Shown in pieces: positions 13,180-24,755 of a stretch of 64,000 nt of DNA (position 1 is its first letter; each line of letters begins with the position of its first letter). The notes under the pieces were generated by a model that was given only the letters and a program-made list of their open reading frames with translations, was not told where the DNA came from and did no database searches. A program made the position numbers and the translations under genes. The stretch lies in the NCBI GenBank assembly GCA_949987705.1, contig OX465284.1, positions 110,963,163 through 111,027,162 of the forward strand, read 5' to 3'. Origin of the DNA: Thereva unica. Lineage: Eukaryota; Arthropoda; Insecta; Diptera; Therevidae.

Positions 13180-13539
13180 GGGCCTGTGTGAATTGGGACT
13201 AAATTGATGACTAAACTAAATTTTGCAGTTTTTGTCGTTAATGTAGGGAATTGCTGTGTGAATTCATTTGATGACTAAATTCAACTGACAATAGTGTTTA
13301 CTTTTATAATTTATAGTATATGTTTTGTAATACAGTAAGCAACTAAATTTATGGATGCAGAAGATATCATTATTGACAACAGCCTATTAGTTCTTCACCT
13401 TATTTTCCATTGTATTGAACTATTTTGAAACAAATTCAACATCAATTTAGTCAACTGTCAAAAAATTTAGTCTCCTCGCCAAAAGACTAAATACTGTATT
13501 ATCGACACTAAATTTTAGTCATCGAATTCACACAGGCCC
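13180..13539 (-). mobile_element. 360-bp MITE family, copy 3 (inserted in copy 2)
   Basis: A full-length 360-bp copy in inverted orientation, with both ends reading GGGCCTGTGTGAATT inward. It is bounded by TAA at 13177-13179 and 13540-13542. The insertion point in copy 2 (after GAGAC) is the same position at which copy 2 entered copy 1. Confidence 0.92.
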
Positions 13540-13806
13540 TAAATTGTTTGACAGTTGACTAAATTGAGTGTGAATTTATTTCAAAATAGTTCAATACAAC
13601 GGAAAATAAAGTGAAGAACTAATAGCCTGTTGTCAATAGTGATATTTTCTACATCCATTTATTTAGGTGTTTACTGCATAAAAAGCATATGCTATAAATT
13701 ATAAAAGTAAAAATTATTGTCAATTGAATTTAGTCATCAAACGAATTCACACAGCAATTTCCTACATTAACGACGAAAACTGCAAAATTTAGTTTAGTCA
13801 TCAATT

Positions 13807-14165
13807 GGGCCTGTGTGAATTGGGACTAAATTGATGACTAAACTAAATTTTGCAGTTTTCGTCGTTAATGTAGGGATTTGCTGTGTGAATTCGTTTGATG
13901 ACTAAATTCAATTGACAATAATTTTTACTTTTATAATTTTTAGCATATGCTTTTTATACAGTAGGCAACTAAACATATGGATGTAGAAAATATCACTATT
14001 GACAACAGGCTATTAGTTCTTCACTTTATTTTCCGTTGCATTGAACTATTTTGAAATAAATTCACCCTCAATTTAGTCAACTGTCAAATAATTTAGTCTC
14101 CTCGACAGAAGACTAAATACTGTATTATCGACACTAAATTTTAGTCATCGAATTCACACAGGCCC
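13807..14165 (-). mobile_element. 360-bp MITE family, copy 4 (left half of palindrome)
   Basis: A full-length inverted copy that interrupts copy 2 at CATCAATT. Two bases (TA) are joined directly to copy 5, which lies head to head. Aligned by eye, it is almost identical to the reverse complement of copy 5; one clear difference is near 13978-13981 (ATATGGATG against ATATGCATG). The expected left TTA duplication is shortened to TT. Confidence 0.9.
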
Positions 14166-14167
14166 TA

Positions 14168-14526
14168 GGGCCTGTGTGAATTCGATGACTAAAATTTAGT
14201 GTCGATAATACAGTATTTAGTCTTCTGGCGAGGAGACTAAATTGTATGACAGTTGACTAAATTGAGGGTGAATTTATTTCAAAATAGTTCAATGCAACGG
14301 AAAATAAAGTGAAGAACTAATAGCCTGTTGTCAATAGTGATATTTTCTACATGCATATGTTTAGTTGCCTACTGTATAAAAAGCATATGCTAAAAATTAT
14401 AAAAGTAAAAATTATTGTCAATTGAATTTAGTCATCAAACGAATTCACACAGCAAATCCCTACATTAACGACGAAAACTGCAAAATTTAGTTTAGTCATC
14501 AATTTAGTCCCAATTCACACAGGCCC
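14168..14526 (+). mobile_element. 360-bp MITE family, copy 5 (right half of palindrome)
   Basis: A full-length direct-orientation copy, separated from copy 4 by TA and followed by TTA (14527-14529), after which copy 2 resumes. With copy 4 it makes a 720-bp inverted repeat centred at 14166/14167. The right edge is 264 bp upstream of the receptor exon at 14791. Confidence 0.92.
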
Positions 14527-14790
14527 TTAGTCCCAATTCACACAGGCCCTAAATTTTTTGTCAGTTGACTAAATTGATGTTGAATTTGTTTCAAAACTAC
14601 CACTTTTAAGAACTGTCAAATTATAATGAAGTTTTTCAGTATGTCACCTGTCACCCACTAAAGACGTTCATCATAAATGACGAATTTTCATCATATTTCG
14701 AGACGATATGTCTGTGTTTTTGTGTTCTCGCATCTCTCTCAAGAAATACATGTTATTTTAAAGGATTCTCGTTATATTTCTATATTTCAG

Positions 14791-14866
14791 TTGGACTTGC
14801 AGCTACAAGATGAATCGGGAGGCGATATTTCTAGTTTTATAACAAATGGCGAGTGGGAGCTGCTGG
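14791..14866 (+). CDS. nAChRalpha7: nAChR alpha exon A: end of ligand-binding domain
   Basis: The acceptor TATATTTCAG precedes the exon and the donor G|GTAAGT follows it at 14867. It encodes LDLQLQDESGGDISSFITNG followed by EWELLG, the segment between the Cys-loop region and the Cys-Cys pair in insect alpha5-7 subunits. It ends in phase 1 (one base of the Gly codon). The preceding exon, expected to end near FGSWTYDGF, was searched for upstream by eye without success. Confidence 0.92.
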
Positions 14867-14952
14867 GTAAGTACACACAGACCACAAAAACCTCCTGCAC
14901 ACATAATGGAGATTTATTCAATTTCTTTTCTGTTTGTTTCATCTGTAAACAG

Positions 14953-15147
14953 GTGTTCCTGGTAAACGCAACGAAATCTACTACAATTGCTGCCCAGAAC
15001 CGTATATCGATATAACATTCGCAATATTGATACGCCGTAAAACTTTGTACTATTTTTTCAATTTAATCGTGCCGTGCGTTTTAATAGCCTCGATGGCTCT
15101 CCTAGGATTTACACTGCCACCAGACTCTGGTGAAAAACTTTCGCTCG
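14953..15147 (+). CDS. nAChRalpha7: nAChR alpha exon B: Cys-Cys pair and TM1
   Basis: The exon follows an 86-bp intron with acceptor TGTAAACAG and ends at the donor G|GTAAGT. Residues 1-20 of the exon include [12 protein letters not shown], the loop C vicinal disulphide that contacts acetylcholine and defines alpha subunits. TM1 follows ([20 protein letters not shown]), with the conserved Pro-Cys inside the helix. The exon ends at [12 protein letters not shown], the TM1-TM2 linker whose GEK contributes the intracellular charge ring of cation channels. Phase 1 at both ends keeps the frame. Confidence 0.96.
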
Positions 15148-17106
15148 GTAAGTATTTATAATTTGAGAGAGAGGGGTGGCGGCGGCGGAGGCTGGGGCGC
15201 CGCCCGCCAACCGCCTCGCGGCACGTTACGATGGCGCATCTTTTTTCATTAATCGAGTTTTGTTTGAGTTGCGGTTCTAATTGTACGTATCCTTTTCATT
15301 TTTCACCTCTCTCTGGAAAATATTCATAATTAAATTAACTCGGAAGGTTTTTTAGCTTAACTGGTAGCAATTAATTAAAGTAAACAAATTTAGCCAAAGT
15401 TTTCCGCCCTTCCATGCCACCATGAACATCCTCTCTCACTCTGTAGGACATCCAGGAAAGACAGTTGAGACTGTGGGCGCCTGGAAAGGGCATTATTTGC
15501 ATGTTTTCCGTTGGTTCCTCTGTTATTTATGTGTGTGCTTAACAATTTGCTTCCATGCCGCCCTGATTTTTCTCACCCACGCAAACACACATTCAGTGTA
15601 TGTATGGGACCATGTCTAACCTCTGCACCAATACAGTGTTGTTTAATTAATGTTTACTTGCGGGTTGCCCACTGAACACATGTTCAACACTTTGAATAAA
15701 GGGTTAAAGCCCATCTTCTCTTCCTTCCCCCGCTCCGCTCGTCTAACGTAACACCCCCGCTTCATTTGTTTACGCTGTAACTTAAACTGATGCAGATATA
15801 TTCCTTTGGGGGTGTATGCCCGGGCAGGAGATAAATAATGCAAGCTACACCCAAGAGCTTATGCAATGCATTAGAACGAGAGGACAGTTTTTGGCCGGAA
15901 TTCCATTATGCCAATTTAAAAAAACAGGAAATTACTTCCCCTCCACATCAATGTAATTGAAAGGTGTGAGGGATGCGGCTAGAACTTTTATGTCTGGATT
16001 AAAACTGTACCAGATTTGAATCCTTAACCGAACTGAAAATGGATTTGGGGCAAAACCACTTCCATAAATCTCATTCAACCCCCCCGCTCTGCTAGCCGTT
16101 ATTAATCCCGGATCGTTAGCATTGCTGAATAGCGAATTTATTACGACAATAATAGAGATAAAAGTAATGGAATTGCAATTAATTATAGCGAAGCGGTGCT
16201 GTGATTAAGTGTTGAAAGTGGTGGCAATTTTTTTTTTTTGCTTCTTTTCCATTCTGTGTCGGAGCGTTTTAATTGTTGTAATGCTTCAAGCAGTTTTCAA
16301 TAGACCATAAAAATGAAGAGGGAAAAAAGTACTTTAGATGGATTAAGTTAACGATTCTTAAGGGATATTCATGAGGTTTTCAGATTGTGGTCACCACAAC
16401 TTTTTCATAACCGAAAATTTAAAGGGAATTAAATCGTGATAAATGGGAATTTTATTTATTTATCTGTATAAAGACTAATTTTATAGCATTCACAATGGTA
16501 TTAAGGCCACTTTTCTTAAGATGTTAATCTACAGGGTCTTTCAACCAAATGGTGTCATTTTAAATCAACAAAAAAGTGCAATATTTTTGTAAAAAGTGTT
16601 ATTTTTACTTCAATCTAAAGTACAAGCTCGGTGATTAATAATGAAACACAATATTTGACAAATTGTCACCTCACTTCCTTTTACAACCGGTTATTCTTTT
16701 GATGAAATTGTTCTTAACGTAGTTCTCTTATTTTAAACGGAGCTACAAAGAAAAGTCTAATGATATCACACGATCTCGATCAATTGAAATCTCCATTTCG
16801 ATAAAACAGTTGTCGAAGAAATTTTTCACTTAATAGAACCATTAGCCGCCATACACGATCACACAAAAATGACGATCTTCTTTCGAACTGTCATTTACAC
16901 ACACATAAAGTCCAATTATAATGAACGGACTGGAGCGCAACGGACTCGAATTGAACTGTCAAAGTGGTTTTCTTAACATGCGTTTTCCATCTCAACGATT
17001 ACAATGAACGGATACAAACGGATTCAACCGCAACCGCACGGATTCATTTTCTTTACGTTAGAAATTGCCTTGGCTGTCAAACATTTTGCAAACAAAACTT
17101 CGGGCG

Positions 17107-17205
17107 TTTTCAATAATGCAGGTTGCGTGCGCAATTGACTTATTCAGCTACACACTCTCAATTGCTGAATAAGTCAATTGCGCACGCAACCTGCATTATT
17201 GAAAA
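17107..17205. repeat. Perfect 42-bp hairpin
   Basis: Left arm 17107-17148 (TTTTCAATAATGCAGG...ATTCAGC) and right arm 17164-17205 are exact reverse complements by base-by-base reading, with a 15-nt loop TACACACTCTCAATT. An arm of 42 bp without a mismatch, amid decayed repeats, points to a recent or maintained palindrome. It sits in a receptor intron on the transcribed strand. It is longer and more perfect than a typical miRNA precursor, so a palindromic mobile sequence is as likely. Confidence 0.95.
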
Positions 17206-17694
17206 GGCCCTTCATACATTTGGCAAAAACAGCATTTGGATTCTTCAATTCAAATGTCAATTTGTATGAAAAATGCATTTCAGTTTTACAATTCATTTTT
17301 CGTAGGTTTGTGTCTTTGGAAATTTAAGGAAATTTTTGAATTGTAGGGAAATTTTATCCAAACATTCGTTTGACAGTTGGTTATAATTCAATTTGTGAAA
17401 TATATTTTGGTACACTTTGTAATTTCGAAGTGTCCGTAATGAAAGTAGCAAATTCGGAATTGTATCTTGTCTAAAAAAGTAAAAATGTTTAATTAATTCA
17501 TTTGTTAGTTGTAAAATGTATTAGGTATGCTAGTAGTACTCAAGTAATGCATTTTTTCCACCATTTTCTTCTTCCCAATCCACAAATATTTTGACGCTTA
17601 AACGCGAACAGATCTGTTCATTGTAATCAGTGCAGTTTCGTATGCGTTCCGGTGCGTTCTTTTGACATTTCGAAGATCCGTTCATTGTAATCGG

Positions 17695-18090
17695 GGGCCG
17701 GTTCACGTAACTCGACAACGAAAATTTTTTTTCGTTTCGCGTTCACGTAGCTCGAAAAAATTGAAAATTTTCGTTTGTTGGCATGAATAACCACTCGAAA
17801 GCTTTTATGCTATCGAGCACTTGTATTATTAAGATTAATTTTCCAATTTAAAAGTAGACTTTTATAAGTTATTACATATGGAAATTATTTTTAAAAATTT
17901 AATTAAGCTGATGCCAAAAATTGTATAATTTTACAGCGGTTTTTGTAAAGGTTTTTTGTGTTTCAGTAATGTGGTTTCCTTGAATTTTCTTTCGAGCTAC
18001 GTGAACGCTCAATTTTTTCGAGACAAATTTTTTCGTATTCAAATTCGTTTCGAACGATTGTCGTCGTTCGAGCTACGTGAACCGGCCCCG
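17695..18090. mobile_element. ~396-bp MITE, TIR GGGGCCGGTTCACGTA
   Basis: The ends are GGGGCCGGTTCACGTAACTC at 17695 and its counterpart CTACGTGAACCGGCCCC ending at about 18090. Subterminal repeats of the type TTCACGTAGCTCGAAAAAATT occur at both sides (17742-17765 and 17995-18030). No coding capacity. Target duplication was not resolved. Confidence 0.75.
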
Positions 18091-18224
18091 GGTCTTAGAA
18101 GTTTTGACATTTCTTATCCATCAGCGAAAAACAATGAAATTATTTTTAATGAAACAAATATTTCTCGTATGTCTCGCTTTCTATGAAATAATTTCGATGT
18201 TCGCCGTATGTCGCATACTTGTTT

Positions 18225-18560
18225 GACCGTGGATGGCCTATTGTTTCACGAGCAGAATGCAATTGGTGCTGTCCTGCTGAAAATAAGCGTCGTCCACACT
18301 CATAGCATCAACTTCAGGCCCAATTGTTCCGCCAGTCCTAAAATTGTACCAATTGTGTAATCTTCTCGATTTTCAGCCACATTCTAACCTACAATGGCGA
18401 TATTTTCAGCAGTTCTGGCCGAATAAGCACGAGTTGGAGATTTCACATCACTAATTTGTTGACGCGTTCGAATTTGTCGATTAAATTCATTATACCTGCG
18501 CCATAAGGTGATTAGTGACAAACCCAAGCAATACCAACTGTTTCCGAAATATTTTCACCA
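18225..18560 (-). pseudogene. Broken DDE transposase fragment (Tc3/DUF4817-like)
   Basis: On the - strand the translation gives LITLWRRYNEFNRQIRTRQQ, then SARTAENIAIV, the N-terminal helix-turn-helix style region of a transposase group common in insects. Soon after comes AYFQQDSTNC, resembling the FQQDGAxxH catalytic block. The intervening catalytic core is deleted and there are in-frame stops (TAG after AIVG, TGA later). The family is recognised from memory; IS630/Tc1/mariner superfamily is the best placement. Clearly non-functional. Confidence 0.55.
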
Positions 18561-18689
18561 TTTTTTCTAGTAGATTTTCACTATTTCACTGCGTTTTGCG
18601 AATGTTGATCCATCCATAACTGAAAACTAAACTTGTCAAATGTCATCTTATTGACAGTTGCATATTAACAGTTCGAAATTTAAAATGAC

Positions 18690-19076
18690 ACCTCTTAGCT
18701 GTGTTTTTTTAATCTGTTCCATGCAAATTTCCAGTTCCACTTCTACAGCTTCCATGCAAACTTTTGTCCACGATAAATTATCGAGAGCAACATCCAACAC
18801 AAAAGGAAATTTTAAATTTCCCTTTTCCCAACATGTGTTTTTCGAAGTGACAGTTGACAAATAAAATAAATAATTTGTTTTGCGGAGTTTGAAGCCGCGT
18901 AATTTATGGAAATATTTGCAAAATTGGATGAAATTAATTATTTTAATGTGTTGTAACTTAAAGCAATAAAATGACAAGTTACTTTTGCTCTGTAAGAAAA
19001 TTTCCTTCGCTGATTTTTTAATGTTTTAGAAAAGAACAGAACAGATTGAAGAAACTGCAGTTCTTGTTGAAAGACC
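18690..19076. mobile_element. Dispersed TIR element X, copy b
   Basis: The left end has GTTTTTTTAATCTGTTCC near 18702 and the right end has AAAAGAACAGAACAGATTG near 19032, the same pairing as copy a at 11868-12335. The internal motif CAGCTTCCATGCAAAC...GATAAATTATCGAGA also matches the partial copy at 33599. Ends approximate, no coding capacity. Confidence 0.5.
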
Positions 19077-21092
19077 TTTTAAAAATGCCGACATATTTTA
19101 AACATGTGAGTGCAAATTATTTCCTTTACCGATGCCCACACTCCCATTCTTAAAATATTAAAAATATTAAGTTTTTTTTCCAGTGATGAACTCTTTTTAC
19201 AAATTTTTCAAATTCTCTATCTAGCGACATTACTCATAAATAATGCTGAAAATACATTTTCATCTTTCATGAGATCATCTTTAATGTACGAAAAAACCAA
19301 AAAAAAGGAAGTAGCAACGCTCGGCTCGCAAGTTACTTAGCCGCACAACTTATCTGAGAAACTGACTACTAAGTATTCAAAACCATCGTCTATGTAACAA
19401 ATTAAAGTGTATCAGAGTGGAAAATGCGAAAAGTGAATATTCCGCAAATCTCTACCACCCAACGGAGAGCAGCTAATATTAAACTAGTTTCAGGTTAAAT
19501 CTCTCCTAAAAAAATTGGAAGTCCCTGATGGGAGCGTAATGCAAACAACAATAAAAATTTCATTCGCCCCACCTACCTTTATTTTTTTTTTTTCATTTTC
19601 TATTCTCAACACAACTTACAGAACAGCTTGCGGCACATCACGCTAGAATAAATGGGGCTCACAGGACAAAAGTAATAGGATACGAATACGACTGCTGAGG
19701 TAGCAAAGTGCATAGAGAAATGCTGTCAGGTGCCACGTTATGGAAGTTTCATTCTTATTTAATGAAGGCTAGGTAAAGTGAATATCCCCCCAACCATATG
19801 GACCGGGGGAAGGGCTTGTGTATGTATATATGTGTGAGTGTGTGTATTTACCAAATGTGTGTCCTTGAGAGCACGTAGTATACCCTATGCGAGTTCTCCT
19901 AGTTCACTGGCATAGGAAAGTGTCAAAGTATCCTCTAATGTGCAAAGTCCTTCGATACAAATCGCATCGGCATCGTAATACGAAAAATATTCACCACGTA
20001 CAAACTAAATTACCTCGAAATGCAATAATAATTCGCACAAGGCAAAGCTAACGCATACATAGGCAACACAAAAGGACACGAAGCGGCACACGACATGGCT
20101 CAAACGCTAATAAAAAGGCGATTTTCCAAGCAATTCACGTCTTGCGTAAAGGTGAAAAATCCTTTCAACAGAAATCTTCACCCACCCCTGCCCCCTTCCG
20201 GCTACGTTTACTGAGAAAATACCTCAAGGTGACAATATCAGTTTGAAATCAGTGGAAAATATGTCACAAATGCGACATGTGAAGACTGCTAAAAGGATCC
20301 GTTCATGAATTTTAATATTCCCCGACTTAGGACTGCACATCACGTTCGAGGCCGTTTCTGCAGCCCCCCGTCCCCGAAACGAGCCAGCTGAGAGAGAGAA
20401 AGAGAGATTGCAGACGCTAGGGACGAGGACAGGACTCTGATGGAGTCGACTGAATATTGTCCATCGTCCTCTGATTGCTCCCCCTTCCCCCGCCCTCACA
20501 CTGCTTTAATTCTGTAACTCGACAGTACAAGGGTGAATGCCGGCCTGTCCTGGCGGGAGCATACTTTTTATAGGAGGGGGTAGTGAACGGGGGTGCATAT
20601 TTTACGAATTTGGTGAAATGTTGTTACATTGCTGGAATTTTTGTGTTGTTATTTTTTTTTTTTTTTTGTAGGACTCACAGGACTCAACTGGGGAAATTGG
20701 GTTAGACAACTAATTTCACAGGCACTTTTTGCCTAACGAGCGAGAATCCAGTTGCTGCAGGGTTTTAATAAATGACTTTCAATTATTCGCTTCTGATGAA
20801 TAGACACCACCACCCCGGGGGGTGGATTGGGGGAGAGCTGTTCTTTTCAAGAATGCGAATGAATGACAAGAAGGATGTATGTGTGTGAGTTGATGTTGAT
20901 GTTTCACAAATTTGAAGTCTTCACATAACCGCAATGATTTTCATGCTTTGTTATTTTCTTGCTCCTGTCACACGGCATTCATTGATGATATTGATGTTGT
21001 TTTCTTGGATATCCTTAATATATATATTTTTTCCGATTAATAAGAGATTATGTTATATAAAAGATAAATATATTCCTTTTGTGTGCTTACAG

Positions 21093-21179
21093 GAGTTACA
21101 ATTCTATTGTCTCTAACAGTCTTCCTAAATATGGTGGCTGAAACTATGCCGGCCACATCAGACGCTGTGCCTCTTTTAG
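21093..21179 (+). CDS. nAChRalpha7: nAChR alpha exon C: TM2 pore helix
   Basis: Acceptor GTGTGCTTACAG, donor G|GTAAGT. The 28 complete codons encode [20 protein letters not shown] followed by TSDAVPLLG: the pore-lining TM2 helix with its central Leu gate position, and the TM2-TM3 loop that transmits gating. Split Gly codons at both ends join to exons B and D in frame. Confidence 0.96.
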
Positions 21180-24100
21180 GTAAGTAGAACAGGTTAAATA
21201 TTTTCCTTTTTAACTATTGCATTAATTTTAACCAAACATATATATACCTATATTATATAAATATATATATACCATGAAAAATTCTGCTTTATAACTCTCA
21301 ACACGAAAAGATTTTCTCTTGACACTAATTGTATATAGTAGATTATACTTACAAAATACTTAACAAACTACACACTATCAGCCACTAACAGAACAAATAT
21401 CTCGAAATTTGATAATTTTGTTTTGATTTAAACGTTTTAATTGTGTTTTCTTATCAAAAAAAAACTCGACTTCACTTAACACAAACAGACAATTAAAAAT
21501 TTGCTATTTCTGTTGCAAGATAATTTAGAATTAATTTGCCTCCTCTGCGCCATCTTGTAGTCAATACCGCGCCATCTTGTATTCAAACAATTTGCCGCAA
21601 GAATTTCATGTGAAATTTGAATATATAAGGTTGCATCTGACAGTTCTAATTGATTGAAAAATTGATGCTATTGTAAAGTCTAATCCATTGAGTCGGCGTT
21701 AAGTTAATAGTGAGATGTCGACCAACTAACCAGTAACAGTGAAATGTCGACCAACAGACGCAGATTAACTTGCTCTTGAAAAATAAGAATTTCGCTTATT
21801 CCTTTCTATACACAAGATTAAAAATGTTGATTTGAAATGGACTTGGTCTAAATCCAATCCAATCTATTTTTCAATCTGCTTACACAGAGATATGCTGCGG
21901 AAACAATTCTTTAACGATTCTCTAGAACCAAACTTAATATTCCAGCGTTAAATTGATTCAATTTATATTATCTAAAACAGGATTACATTTGGGAACAAGG
22001 AATTCATTTCCAGCGCTGTTAGTACGCGTACCCAATCCAGAAAAAGGATCTAACTAACCAGCAGCAGCAATTCAGACAAAGGCCGGAAAAACAATTACAG
22101 AAAAAAGCATTTCATAATTTTTTTCCTTAAGCAAATTACCAACACCGTGCTATCACATTACGCTAATTGTTCAATCTCTCTTTTCTGTTTCGCAAAAATT
22201 GTATTATCCTCCTCCGCCCACAAGATTCATTAAATCCCATTCTTTGTGCAGAGTGCAGATGTAGATGGCGCAATAATAAAATTTTGGCTAAACCTAGTGA
22301 ACACAAAACTCTCATTCTCCCCCTATTCTCATTAAAAAGATTATCCTTTCTTCCTATCCTCATTAAATTTTGATTCTATTATGCATTTCCGCTAAAAAAT
22401 TAACGTGTACATCTTCCAGAAGGCGGTTCTGGTTCCTGGGCTTGATAAGTGAGGCGCATTGTATAAGAAAATCCACTGTTTAAAGGATATCAGAGTACAA
22501 CTAAAAATTCAATTTGCATTGTTCCCTAATTTGCTCTCGTCCTGCTCATATATATATTGAGCCAACATCTTGTGCACTAAAGCCAAATGCCCCCGAACGA
22601 AAGGTTTAACAGCTTTCTACCATCTACCAGGAGGAGGAGGACGAGGAGGAGCAAGTGTATTTGCTACATCGCAGTGCTCCTTTTCGTAAAAGTTTTCAAA
22701 AAAAAAAAGAGTTTTTAATGGAAATGAAAGTACTCGATTGCAGGAATATGAGCAGAAGGAGCTCTGCATCGTCCTCAAGGATTCTATTTGCCTTTCTTTA
22801 GTATCTCGTTTTTTTCATGACAGTAGTACAGCGGTTGCAGATGGGATTCCTTTTTAGGAGGACTCTGAAGGAGAAAAAGTTCGAGTGAGTTGCTGTGCAT
22901 TATTTGGATGAACTTGGGATAATCTTTTGTTATTATAGTTTCGAATTGAAATAAGATCCTGTCATGTAGCTTCCTCAGTTGGTTGTTAGCAACTCTCTGT
23001 GATAAAGAATTATATACAAAGCGGAGAAATAGTATCAATTTGGAAAATTCTTTGTGGAGACATTTTCAATTTCAGTTACAGTTGTTTTATGTAGAAATTG
23101 TCTGCCACTCAGCAGACATAGTTTTTGGCATAAAATGGTCAAACAATGCGTTACTGTAAAGGAGCATTGATTAATCATCATTATCATCATCATCAGATAA
23201 CATAGCAACCCAAGCGAGTCTCAGCCTCTTCAATTTCCGCTTTCCAAAGTTCACGATCCCTTCTGAATTTTCTCCAGTTCCTTGCTAGAGAACGTCCTTT
23301 CTTACCTTATCCTACAAGCATGAGTTTAGTCGTCCTATTGGTTAATTACAATGGGTTGTCAATCTCATGCTTCTAAAATCGCATTGATATTCACCCAAGA
23401 ATATATTCTGTTCGGATTTCCTTTTTCTGTATAGGTTTTATTAGTCCTTAGTCTTCATCAACCCTTTATTTATGGAATTCGACTTCGATATTATCTTCAC
23501 CAGGTTTCACTTCACCAATTCGATACTCGACGTCGACATCAACGCTTTATGAAAACGACATTAGTTTCTTCAACTTATAATTTAGGTTCACGTAAGTCGA
23601 CGTGTCGAATGTCATTTTCATAAAATAACCGCGGATAAAAATATGCGAAATTTAATGAAGCCGCTGTAATAACATTGTTACTTTTGACATTAGCGACAAC
23701 CGGAAAGATTTAGAAATAACAACAAGTGGTTTTGTGTGAATTTCTTTCTGCTCTTGCAATTCTTCATTAAGAAGATTGTATTCTTCAGGAGATAAATGTT
23801 GATTTTTCTGCCGTTGAAAGGTTAGTAGTGGCTTCTTCTTCGGGCTTAGATGGAATATTTTCATTTCTATCCTCAGAATTTGAATCTAACCTAGAGAAAT
23901 TTCCTTCAATCTCATCTGACACAATTTCTTGTGAAGAAGGCCTATTTGTCGAGGAGGAACATTCTACATTAGCCGTGTTTTTTTTTTTTAATGAACTATA
24001 TAGCTCTTTCCCATACAAATCTCAAGACCTAGGTTTTATCGCGGTCTCTATCGAGGTTTTGGGAAATTTAAAATTTCCCTTTCTTTTCGGAATATTGCAT

Positions 24101-24755
24101 ACTTTTAGGCAGGTGGAAAAACGTAACTTCAAAATAAAAACTACAGGGAAGTGACGAGAGCACATTTGTAACAAATAATTAATTTTTTGGAAACTTATTT
24201 ATTATTTTGTAGAGGGGGATTTCGTGTAATAGTTGTCAACTAACCACTTTACTTCCGTTTAATTTTGAAATTTTTAAGCATCGAAGTAGGAGCTTCATAA
24301 AATTCCCCTTTTTTAATGAACTCGATGAAAGAACTGGCTATTACTACTGCCAGATCTACATGATTTCGCATATTGGAGTCCGGAATCCGGAGTGTGGAGT
24401 CTGGAAACAAAGGCTTCCAAACCTGTAGCTGATATTACATGACTGCCCACTTTCTTAAGCTAGTTACATATAAGCCTGAATTACATTGAAAAACATTGCA
24501 GTTCAGCACTAAGGCAGCGCAATAAGGTGCAGTACAAGACCCTGAAGTTAATGTGTGTTGCCACATTCAGCTACAAGAAGTCTAAATTTCACTGTACTGC
24601 TTTTTAGTGTAGTTCAAGCTTACAAGCATACATGCGATGCATTCAGCCGGGCTTGATTTCGTGGGTCCATAATATGCGAAGAATTTAACTCTGACACATA
24701 ATTGCATGGTTGCGTTCGGTCCCGGCTTTCACACATAATACAAAAATCGAAGTAA

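Larger units (their letters stand above)
13107..14549 (+). mobile_element. 360-bp MITE family, copy 2 (inserted in copy 1, split twice)
   Basis: This copy is flanked by TAA on both sides (13104-13106 and 14550-14552), a 3-bp target duplication inside copy 1. Its sequence is in three parts: 13107-13179, 13540-13806 and 14527-14549. The first interruption is copy 3; the second is the copy 4 + copy 5 pair. Joining the parts gives the complete family layout from GGGCCTGTGTGAATTCGATG to the matching right TIR. It encodes nothing. Confidence 0.88.
13034..14596 (+). mobile_element. 360-bp MITE family, copy 1 (outermost, split, truncated)
   Basis: The left end GGGCCCGTGTGAATTC starts at 13034 after TTA. 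The copy runs to the TAA at 13104-13106, where copy 2 is inserted. It resumes after the duplicated TAA at 14550-14552 with the expected next bases (ATTTTTTGTCAGTTGAC) and stops matching the family at about 14596, so its right half is lost. Comparison is with the intact solo copy at 47592-47951. Confidence 0.85.
16532..18697 (-). mobile_element. Decayed DNA transposon with nested insertions
   Basis: The outer ends share the inverted repeat GGTGTCATTTTAAAT: left at about 16551-16565 and right, as ATTTAAAATGACACC, at about 18678-18692. Between them, on the - strand, lie fragments of a transposase (18225-18560), a separate TIR element (17695-18090) and the 42-bp hairpin (17107-17205). The left terminus may begin at CAGGGTCTTTCAACC (16532). 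Outer boundaries are approximate. Confidence 0.55.
15148..21092 (+). other. nAChR intron B-C (5.9 kb)
   Basis: GT-AG intron. It contains a GC-rich patch just after the donor (about 15170-15225), a decayed DNA transposon region (about 16530-18700) with nested elements and a perfect 42-bp hairpin, and element X copy b (about 18690-19076). The rest, including 15230-16530 and 19080-21090, shows no exon; I saw no alternative TM2 exon. Confidence 0.75.

Noticed and set aside
23652..24154. Serine/glutamate-rich frames on both strands
   Set aside because: Antisense frames overlap and neither shows a domain. The segment shares GGAAATTTAAAATTTCCC with dispersed repeats, so probably TE-derived.
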